NCBI GenBank assembly: GCA_903852955.1
Contig: CAINSH010000171.1
Span: 1 to 22,062, forward strand
Direction: 5' to 3'
Length of the DNA stretch: 22,062 bases
From: an uncultured Actinomycetes bacterium
GTDB taxonomy: Bacteria; Actinomycetota; Actinomycetes; Nanopelagicales; Nanopelagicaceae
Part shown: positions 16,535 to 22,062 of the stretch, piece by piece
Position numbering within the stretch: the stretch's first letter is position 1
How the letters are laid out: each line of letters opens with the position of its first letter
Notes under the pieces: generated by a model
The model's input: the letters and a program-made list of their open reading frames with translations, nothing else
What the model was told of the DNA's origin: nothing
Database searches by the model: none
Made by a program: the position numbers and the translations under genes

Positions 16535-17089
16535 TTACTTACACTCAGCTAATCTGGCTTTAACCATTCCAAGGATCAACTTGGTATCTACATCCCAATC
16601 ATTAGGCACACCGATAGTTTTCTTTTTCACATCTAAATCGCTCATCTTGTCGGCAAAGGCTGCAATCACATCGGTGCTCCATGGGGCAATCAAAATATGT
16701 TTACTTGATGCCGATGCCCCGAATATATAGTTCCCATTTACTCGAACCATAGGTTGGTTCCATGCAATTACTAACTCAGCCTTTGGATACTTTGCCAAAA
16801 TCGCTTTAAAAATTGCGCGCATGGTCTTTGCTTGCACGGGGCTGACTGTTTTATAAAACGCCGCAGGAGTATCAAACCTTTTAGCCGATACTGACCCCCG
16901 CGAAAACATCACCAATGCATTGGCATGTGCCTGACTAAATCCAAAGTTCTCGCGCAAGTATGCAATCTGCTCTGGGTATTTTTGCCCCTCTAAATCCTTC
17001 ATTACCGAAAACCAATATGACATCTTCTGCCCATACTTTTTCTCAATCAGCGGAAAATGCGCCTCGCGCGAAGAATCTTTACTTGCCAT
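16535..17089 (-). CDS. DUF4287 plus DUF1801-like cytoplasmic protein
   Basis: This 184-residue protein appears to combine two small domains often found in uncharacterised actinobacterial proteins. Residues about 5-65 (HFPLIEKKYGQKMSYWFSVM, then YPEQIAYLRENFGFSQAHANALV) look like DUF4287. Residues about 80-180 look like DUF1801/YdhG, a domain in which a helical lead-in (KTMRAIFKAILAKYPKAELV) precedes a beta-sheet (VNGNYIFGASASSKHILIAPW). The biochemical role of both is unknown. ATG 17089 is chosen because DUF4287 starts right after it and a leaderless -10 layout precedes it. A longer in-frame start 22 codons upstream would overlap the divergent heliorhodopsin gene. The two genes diverge from a 49-base gap and may share control. 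Domain names are from memory of family patterns, not a search. Confidence 0.78.
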   Translation of the reverse strand: MASKDSSREAHFPLIEKKYGQKMSYWFSVMKDLEGQKYPEQIAYLRENFGFSQAHANALVMFSRGSVSAKRFDTPAAFYKTVSPVQAKTMRAIFKAILAKYPKAELVIAWNQPMVRVNGNYIFGASASSKHILIAPWSTDVIAAFADKMSDLDVKKKTIGVPNDWDVDTKLILGMVKARLAECK

Positions 17090-17101
17090 ACCCCAAGAAT
17101 A
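17090..17101 (-). promoter_or_regulatory. Probable leaderless promoter of the DUF4287/DUF1801 gene
   Basis: On the - strand TATTCT (17096-17101) is followed by six bases and ATG 17089. The hexamer is close to the TATAAT consensus. Confidence 0.5.
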
Positions 17102-17138
17102 TCCAACAAATCCGCAGACCTTGTGACACTCTTTACTC

Positions 17139-17900
17139 ATGACTAAAGAAATCAACGCAGCTTCAATCCGCCGCTATAACTTAATTGCAGGGTCTTTCCA
17201 TTTAGCCCAAATGTTTGTGGTCTCAGCCCTTGCCAATGATTTCTCTCTTCCCATCGTTGCCCGGTATATGTCTGGCCCACCAGGAAGCACATTTGCTGAA
17301 CCCATTACTTTGCTTAACACCCCAGTTGGTTTAGCGGTTGCAATCTTTCTTGGCCTTTCCGCCTTTTTCCACTTTCTTGTCGCGTCACCCAAGTTTTTCT
17401 CACGCTATAGCGCGGGCATAGCCGCTCAACGTAACTATTTCCGTTGGGTTGAATACTCAATTAGTTCATCGGTCATGATTGTTCTGATCGCTCAAATCTG
17501 TGGAATCACAGATGTATCGGCAATCATCGCAATCTTTGGTGTCAATGCGTCCATGATTTTATTTGGTTGGTTACAAGAAAAATATGAGCAACCAGGAAAC
17601 GGCGGCTGGCTTCCATTTATCTTTGGTTGCATCGCAGGCATAGTTCCTTGGCTTGGACTTGTTTTCTATATTCTTGCAATTGGAGGCCCTGGGGATTCAA
17701 AGGCTCCAGCTTTTGTTTACGGAATCGTAATTTCACTATTCGTTCTCTTTAACACTTTCGCTGTTGTGCAGTACTTGCAATACAAGAAGGTTGGAAAGTG
17801 GAGCGATTACATCAGGGGAGAGAAGACTTACATCACCCTTTCACTTGTAGCTAAGTCAGCCCTTGCTTGGCAGATCTTTGCTTCAACGCTTGTTCAGTAA
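17139..17900 (+). CDS. Heliorhodopsin
   Basis: This is a seven-helix retinal-binding membrane protein of the heliorhodopsin family, inverted in topology relative to type-1 rhodopsins and thought to be a light sensor or modulator rather than an ordinary ion pump. It has 253 residues, the usual length. The Schiff-base lysine is K239 in helix 7 (SLVAKSALAWQ). The counterion glutamate is E105 in helix 3 (RWVEYSISSSVMIVLIAQICG). H21 and H78 match the family's conserved cavity histidines, and S235 the serine before the lysine. The long extracellular A-B loop (MSGPPGSTFAEP) and the FIFGCIAGIVPW helix 5 are also typical. It starts 49 bases from a divergent DUF4287 gene and is followed 9 bases later by a DoxX-like membrane gene. 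Family assignment is firm; its signalling partner or transported ion, if any, is unknown. Confidence 0.95.
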   Translation: MTKEINAASIRRYNLIAGSFHLAQMFVVSALANDFSLPIVARYMSGPPGSTFAEPITLLNTPVGLAVAIFLGLSAFFHFLVASPKFFSRYSAGIAAQRNYFRWVEYSISSSVMIVLIAQICGITDVSAIIAIFGVNASMILFGWLQEKYEQPGNGGWLPFIFGCIAGIVPWLGLVFYILAIGGPGDSKAPAFVYGIVISLFVLFNTFAVVQYLQYKKVGKWSDYIRGEKTYITLSLVAKSALAWQIFASTLVQ

Positions 17901-17909
17901 GCCACAGTT

Positions 17910-18317
17910 ATGATTCGCAAAGCCGCCCAGGTATTACTTGGTGCCGCACTTACTTATGCCGGTATTAGTCATCTGACAACAAGCCGACAAACATTTCAAG
18001 CACAAGTCCCCACACCTTTAAAGACTTGGGCCGATCAAATAGTTATTGCATCAGGTCTTGTCGAAATTTCCTTAGGCATCAGCCTTATTGTTTTGTGGAA
18101 ATACCGCACACAAATCGGCTGGATTGTTGCCTTTTTCTTTACTGCCATCTTCTGGGGAAATATCTCTCAATTCCTCAACCACACCGATGCCTTTGGTCTA
18201 AATAGCGACACTGCCCGCGCGGTGCGGTTAATTTTTCAACCCTTGCTAGTTATTTGGGCTTTATGGTCAACAGGTGCTTGGTCTGCGTGGAGAAAATCAA
18301 AAACAATTCATACTTAA
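17910..18317 (+). CDS. DoxX-like small membrane protein
   Basis: This is a 135-residue integral membrane protein with four predicted helices (about 5-25, 43-63, 70-92, 103-125), the layout of DoxX/DoxX-like proteins. The beginning KAAQVLLGAALTYAGISHL and the second helix VIASGLVEISLGISLIVL fit that superfamily. Its members are mostly uncharacterised and have been linked to redox or thiosulfate functions in some bacteria. The gene begins nine bases after the heliorhodopsin stop with no ribosome binding site, so it is almost certainly translated from the same transcript. A functional link with the rhodopsin is plausible but unproven. It converges on the ROK gene with a 31-base gap in which no terminator hairpin was seen. 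Confidence 0.78.
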   Translation: MIRKAAQVLLGAALTYAGISHLTTSRQTFQAQVPTPLKTWADQIVIASGLVEISLGISLIVLWKYRTQIGWIVAFFFTAIFWGNISQFLNHTDAFGLNSDTARAVRLIFQPLLVIWALWSTGAWSAWRKSKTIHT

Positions 18318-18348
18318 CCGTGGTTAGTTTTGGTACTTGTGAGAAGTT

Positions 18349-19524
18349 TTATCTTTGTAGATTTGATCTAGCGTTTGTAAGTGCAATTGCCACCGCTCCT
18401 GAAATAGTTGCCCGTTTTCCTAAGGAACTTGGGATAATCTCAACATGAAAAGGCAAACGTGGCTCAATTTTGTTGGCGACGATTGTGCGCAAGTAACTTG
18501 AAAGCCCCAAAGCGCCCCCCAGAATAATTGCCTCAGGATTTAATATGGAGGTGATGCTTAAGAGCAGCAATGCAATTGGCTCTAGTAACTGGTCAAGGAC
18601 TGCTCGTGCAAGCTCGTCACCAGAATCAGCTGCCAAAATTATTTGGTCAACCGATGGCTTTGCACCTAGAGATGTGTTGTATTTGTTTTTTAATGTTGTG
18701 AAAATGACCTGCAGATTCTCGGTTGATATCTGCTCTTCCAAAGTTCCTCGCTCAGATTTATTTTTTGCTAATGGATCAGCTCCAAAAGACAGAAAGCCAA
18801 CTTCTCCAGCAAAGCCCGAATGACCGGTAAATAACTCACCATTGAGCACCAAGCCCATTCCTACGCCTCTATCTAGAAAGAGAAAAACAAATGTTTCCAT
18901 TCCGATTGCAGCACCTTGTGCCATCTCACCCAAAGCCGCCAGGTTTATATCGTGCCCAAAAGTAACTTTGCGTGGAAATATTGTGCGCAAATTCGATACA
19001 AAATTATTGTCCTTTAGTGCCAGGATATTTGGCGGAAGTTTGATTTCATTCCCACCGTTATCAACTACTCCAGGGATGCCAACAACAATTTCGGTTGGGG
19101 TCTTGCGGTTCTCAAGTAGCCGTTTTGTTGCCAAGCCAAGCTCTTTGATTAAGTAGTCAGAATCATTCTGGGCAATAGTAAATTCATCTTGTTCCACGAT
19201 CCGGCCCAATAAATCTGCTAGTACTAGCCGAACAGTGTCAGAGCTAATATCCACCGCCAGAATATTTTCGACCTCTGGATTAAATTGATAGAGAGTAGGG
19301 GATCGCCCTTTTAGACCCGGTCTATTTCCAACGGCTGAAATCAAATTATTCTTTTCGAGATCCCTTGCTATTAGATTGACTGTTGGCTTAGTCAGATGAG
19401 TTAACTTAGAAAGCTCCACTCGCGTCAGAGGAATTTTCGAGTCAATCAGAGCATTAAGAATGCGTTGTTCATTATGCGATCTGACAATTTCAAATCGAGA
19501 CAGGGAGTTATATCTATTTGGCAT
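18349..19524 (-). CDS. ROK-family transcriptional regulator
   Basis: This is a sugar-responsive DNA-binding regulator of 391 residues, probably a repressor of the transporter operon it belongs to. An N-terminal winged helix-turn-helix covers about residues 20-62 (RILNALIDSKIPLTRVELSK, then the recognition helix around TKPTVNLIARDLEKN). The ROK sugar-binding fold follows, with GHDINLAALGE (190-200) and LFTGHSGFAGEVGFLSFG (231-248). The ROK zinc site, normally a CxCGxxGC cluster just after this point, is absent; the protein has no cysteine at all. The ATP phosphate motif DxGxT near 92 is also degraded (DISSD), so it is a regulator and not a kinase. ATG 19524 lies two bases after the stop of the permease gene, with GAAGGA as the ribosome binding site, so it is the last gene of the operon. 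The inducer is unknown. Confidence 0.9.
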   Translation of the reverse strand: MPNRYNSLSRFEIVRSHNEQRILNALIDSKIPLTRVELSKLTHLTKPTVNLIARDLEKNNLISAVGNRPGLKGRSPTLYQFNPEVENILAVDISSDTVRLVLADLLGRIVEQDEFTIAQNDSDYLIKELGLATKRLLENRKTPTEIVVGIPGVVDNGGNEIKLPPNILALKDNNFVSNLRTIFPRKVTFGHDINLAALGEMAQGAAIGMETFVFLFLDRGVGMGLVLNGELFTGHSGFAGEVGFLSFGADPLAKNKSERGTLEEQISTENLQVIFTTLKNKYNTSLGAKPSVDQIILAADSGDELARAVLDQLLEPIALLLLSITSILNPEAIILGGALGLSSYLRTIVANKIEPRLPFHVEIIPSSLGKRATISGAVAIALTNARSNLQR

Positions 19525-19526
19525 AG

Positions 19527-20363
19527 TTATTCCTTCAGTGCTCCAAGACTTAAACCCACTACCAGTTTGCGCTGCACAAATACGGTTAGTACTGCGATCG
19601 GGATAATTGCCAAGCTTGAGGCTGCAGCCATTGGACCCCAATCAAGTGTTCGAGCTGAAATGAAACCAGAAATTAGTACAGGCAATGTCTGCGTCGACTG
19701 ATCACCCAAAATTACCGGAACCAAAAATTCATTCCACGTGAGCAGTGAAAGAAATATTGCAGCTGCTGAAATTCCCGGAAGGGCTAATGGCATAACTATT
19801 TGTCTAAAAATCTGCCACGTAGAAAGTCCATCCACCATTCCTGCTTCTTCCAACTCTATGGGAATAGCTGCAAAAAATGGGGTTAACATCCAAATAGTGA
19901 AAGGTAAGTTAAAGACAGTAATTATCGTAATCAAAACCGGAAGCTCACCGAGTAAGTGCAGTTTTGAACATAAATCATAAAGCGGGACTATGAGCACCAC
20001 TCCTGGCATTGCGCGCAACAGGATGAGAAGGATTTCAAAAGTTGCTTTTCCTCTAAATCGTGGATTTCTAGCAAGGGCGTATGCAGCCAGTGAACCAATA
20101 CAAATAGACAGGAATGCGGCTCCAAGGGTGAAAAGTATTGTATTTAAGTACACCTTCACGAAAGTCGGATCTGAAAATAGTTTTTTATAGTTATCCATTG
20201 TGGGGGAGAAGTTAAAGAATTTCGGTGGAAGGGCAAAAGTATCTACCCGCTTTTTAAAAGATGTGGAAATTGTCCAAAAAATTGGGAAGAGAGAGGTGAA
20301 TAGGGTGATGGTCAAAACTGAGTACACGAATATTCTGGCTAACCGCTTTTTAATGTACATCAT
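19527..20363 (-). CDS. Carbohydrate ABC transporter permease, MalG/UgpE type
   Basis: This is the second membrane subunit of a CUT1-type sugar importer, 278 residues with six predicted helices. The EAA loop contacting the ATPase is EEAGMVDGLSTWQIFRQIVM, near residue 195. The N-terminal segment SLFPIFWTISTSFKKRVD is typical of MalG-like proteins, as is the SLLTWNEFLVPVIL segment. The start at 20363 gives the classic ATGA overlap with the previous permease stop (20360-20362) and a chain beginning MMYIKKRL; a start nine codons earlier would overlap it by about 30 bases. No ATPase gene is found next to it in the window, so it may use a shared MsiK-type ATPase, as many actinobacterial sugar importers do. 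The substrate is unknown. Confidence 0.9.
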   Translation of the reverse strand: MMYIKKRLARIFVYSVLTITLFTSLFPIFWTISTSFKKRVDTFALPPKFFNFSPTMDNYKKLFSDPTFVKVYLNTILFTLGAAFLSICIGSLAAYALARNPRFRGKATFEILLILLRAMPGVVLIVPLYDLCSKLHLLGELPVLITIITVFNLPFTIWMLTPFFAAIPIELEEAGMVDGLSTWQIFRQIVMPLALPGISAAAIFLSLLTWNEFLVPVILGDQSTQTLPVLISGFISARTLDWGPMAAASSLAIIPIAVLTVFVQRKLVVGLSLGALKE

Positions 20364-21232
20364 GAAGACACCGAAATAACTTTCTTCCACAAGAAGTACA
20401 GAGGAAGTGACATTAAAGCCAAAACCACACCTATTGCAGCAGCCCGACTAGTTGCAAGGAAAGTGAAGGCTGTGTTGTAGTCCAACATGCTCAATGTTTG
20501 AGTGGCCGTTCCTGGGCCACCACGAGTTAATATGAAAATAATGTCAAAAAGTTTAAAACTATCAATGATACGAATAAGCAAAATAACCAGCAGAACAGGT
20601 TTTAGTAACGGAAGAGTGACATAACGAATTCGTTGAATTGTCGATGCCCCATCAATCATGGCCGCTTCTTGAGGGGCAACAGGCATCGCAGCTAAGCCCG
20701 CTAGGGTGATTAAGACTACGAAAGGAATTGACTGCCAGCTATCAACTATTGCAACGGCAAAGAACGCAGCATTGACATTGCCTAACCAGTCAGGCTGTGC
20801 AAGCGTCAATTTATCTAGCACCCAGTTGATAATTCCGAGCTCGCTACTAAACATAAAGCGCCACATGAGCGCAACAGCAACTGGAGTGAGCAACATCGGA
20901 ATCAAGAGAGAGGATCTAAACATGCTTGCAAATTTACTCGCCGAATGTAAAACCATTGCCAAGAATATTCCGATAGGAATTTGGATAAACACTGCGATAG
21001 CCATAAATTGCGCTGTCACTTTTACCGCAGAATAGAAATTGCTGTTTTTAACATCACTTTGAAAGTTAGCTAAGCCAACGAAATTAATTGGTTGCGGAAA
21101 ACCCAAGGATTTATCGAATACAGATAAATACAACCCAAGGCACAGAGGTACGATAAATATTGGAATAATCAGAATCCACGCAGGTAATGAGAATGCAAGT
21201 GGAGCCCTTGAACTCTTACCAACGCTTGCCAA
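20360..21232 (-). CDS. Carbohydrate ABC transporter permease, MalF/UgpA type
   Basis: This is the first membrane subunit of the sugar importer, 290 residues with six predicted helices. The EAA loop is QEAAMIDGASTIQRIRYVTL, near residue 190, and FILTRGGPGTATQTLSMLDY is a hallmark of the UgpA/MalF branch. There is no ATG at the front. TTG 21232 is chosen because GAGAGG lies seven bases upstream, an ideal ribosome binding site spacing; an in-frame TTG at 21247 would place that site inside the gene. It lies behind the binding-protein gene with a hairpin between them, which would lower permease expression relative to the binding protein. Confidence 0.88.
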   Translation of the reverse strand: MASVGKSSRAPLAFSLPAWILIIPIFIVPLCLGLYLSVFDKSLGFPQPINFVGLANFQSDVKNSNFYSAVKVTAQFMAIAVFIQIPIGIFLAMVLHSASKFASMFRSSLLIPMLLTPVAVALMWRFMFSSELGIINWVLDKLTLAQPDWLGNVNAAFFAVAIVDSWQSIPFVVLITLAGLAAMPVAPQEAAMIDGASTIQRIRYVTLPLLKPVLLVILLIRIIDSFKLFDIIFILTRGGPGTATQTLSMLDYNTAFTFLATSRAAAIGVVLALMSLPLYFLWKKVISVSS

Positions 21233-21278
21233 TTGTGCACCTCTCAAAAAATATTAGGTAAAGGAAAATCTACCAAGC

Positions 21279-21316
21279 AGAAAACCCTAGGCCTCTCATA
21301 AGACCTAGGGTTTTCT
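21279..21316 (-). terminator. Attenuating terminator hairpin between binding-protein and permease genes
   Basis: AGAAAACCCTAGG (21279-21291) and CCTAGGGTTTTCT (21304-21316) form a perfect 13-pair stem with a 12-base loop, seven bases after the binding-protein stop. On the - strand the stem ends in TTTTCT. It could stop part of the transcription, so that more binding protein than permease is made, and protect the upstream message. Confidence 0.75.
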
Positions 21317-21322
21317 CGTGAA

Positions 21323-22062
21323 TTAAGGCTTTGGTTCTTTAGCTAACACAGCTTTGAGAGCAGTGTTAAGTTTCTTCAATCCAGCTTCTACCGAAGTTTT
21401 TCCGGAAAGAATGCTTGCAAGACCATCTGAACTTACCTTGTCGAATTCTGGCCATGTAACCAGTGATGGGTAAGTGTAAACAGTTGCAGTGGCTGGCAAT
21501 GAAAGCAGAGCCAAGTAAGGGTTCTTTGCTACGAGCGCCTTATTGGTAGTGATTGAAGTACGACCAATTGCAGCCGCACCAGCGTTAAGGAAGTTTGGAG
21601 CATTGGTTTTTCCAAGCATGTACTCAAGGAAGCTCCAGGCCCAAGCTTTATTCTTAGAATCAGATGGAATTCCGATATTCCAACCTGCTAATTCAATTGC
21701 ATTGACCTTTCCGGCTGGAGCAGCAGTCACGGCAATATTCTTAGCATTCTTTGACATCTTTGGATCAAATACACCAGATGCATATCCTGAATATTGAAGA
21801 ATTTGTCCTATGTCTGTTGAGACGAATTGAATTGTTACATCGTCGCCGTTAAACCCTAAAGCACCTTTAGGTGCACTGCTGAGGAGATCCTTGTAGAACT
21901 TAGTTGCAGCGATTGCTTCTTTAGTATCAACAGTTGGATTGAATTTTGAGTCATAAAGCTTTCCGCCAAATGACCACACCATCTGCATCCACCACCATGT
22001 TGATGCTGGGCCATAACCTATAAGTTGCCCAGATGCCTTACCTGACTTTTGAATAGCTTCGG
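21323..22062 (-). CDS. Extracellular solute-binding protein family 1, sugar ABC transporter (5' partial)
   Basis: This is the receptor of a carbohydrate importer. The frame is open to the window edge (first full codon at 22060), so the N-terminus and lipobox are outside; 245 residues are visible. Family features are GPASTWWWMQMVWSFGGKLYDSK, a classic hinge/binding segment of family 1 proteins, KEAIAATKFYKDLLSSAPKG and WSFLEYMLGKTN. Several tryptophans in the first segment may stack on sugar rings. The C-terminus LNTALKAVLAKEPKP is the usual amphipathic helix end. It is the first visible gene of the operon reading binding protein, permease, permease, ROK regulator. The specific sugar cannot be read from sequence. 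Confidence 0.9.
   Translation of the reverse strand, partial: EAIQKSGKASGQLIGYGPASTWWWMQMVWSFGGKLYDSKFNPTVDTKEAIAATKFYKDLLSSAPKGALGFNGDDVTIQFVSTDIGQILQYSGYASGVFDPKMSKNAKNIAVTAAPAGKVNAIELAGWNIGIPSDSKNKAWAWSFLEYMLGKTNAPNFLNAGAAAIGRTSITTNKALVAKNPYLALLSLPATATVYTYPSLVTWPEFDKVSSDGLASILSGKTSVEAGLKKLNTALKAVLAKEPKP

Noticed and set aside
16960..17142. Small + strand open frame opposite the DUF4287/DUF1801 gene
   Set aside because: It lies antisense to a gene with recognisable domains, and its composition looks like a shadow translation.
17090..17155. Longer start for the DUF4287/DUF1801 gene
   Set aside because: The extra 22 residues overlap the heliorhodopsin start and are not domain-like; a -10 hexamer precedes ATG 17089.
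18318..18348. Terminator between the DoxX-like gene and the ROK gene
   Set aside because: No hairpin with a T-run could be found in the 31-base convergent gap.
1..22062. CRISPR arrays, tRNA or rRNA genes, insertion sequences, prophage genes
   Set aside because: No spaced repeats, cloverleaf-like segments, transposase or phage motifs were seen in any part of the window.

Overview
The window looks like a piece of a compact, AT-leaning actinobacterial chromosome, most plausibly a planktonic freshwater lineage of the acI/Nanopelagicales type. The grounds are a heliorhodopsin gene, an Arthrobacter-type copper amine oxidase, a ROK-regulated sugar transporter, very short intergenic gaps (the largest is about 90 bases) and repeated leaderless start sites (TAnnnT, 6-7 bases, then ATG). 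The taxonomic placement is inference. No tRNA, rRNA, CRISPR array, insertion sequence or attachment site was seen, and no stretch over 300 bases lacks a gene.

Layout. (1) 1-3949, + strand: a glycine betaine/proline-type ABC importer. It has an ATPase (5' end outside the window), a permease that is a tandem duplication in one chain, and a binding lipoprotein, closed by a strong terminator. (2) 3974-6440, +: a choline-dehydrogenase-like GMC flavoenzyme, overlapped by fdhD. (3) 6466-8961, +: an agmatinase/guanidinobutyrase-family ureohydrolase and an NCS1 permease with a palindrome over its probable transcription start. (4) 8989-12350, - strand: an operon of two nitrilase-superfamily amidases and a YtcJ-type amidohydrolase, ending in a bidirectional terminator made from its own last codons. 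(5) 12388-14918, +: a copper amine oxidase overlapped by a short UbiA-family prenyltransferase; it diverges from region 4 across only 37 bases. (6) 14905-17089, -: a secreted protein, a protein of unknown function and a DUF4287/DUF1801-type protein. (7) 17139-18317, +: a heliorhodopsin followed by a DoxX-like membrane protein. (8) 18349-22062, -: a sugar-type ABC importer (binding protein, two permeases) and a ROK transcription factor; the binding protein runs off the window.

How the genes could work together. Regions 1-2 fit choline/betaine uptake with oxidation of choline. Regions 3-5 look like a nitrogen-salvage island: a permease brings in an N-rich compound, and an amine oxidase, ureohydrolase, two C-N hydrolases and an amidohydrolase release ammonia or urea from amines, guanidines, ureido compounds or amides. 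Exact substrates cannot be read from sequence. Region 7 is a probable light-sensing or light-modulated membrane module whose partner is unknown. Region 8 is an inducible carbohydrate importer with its own repressor.
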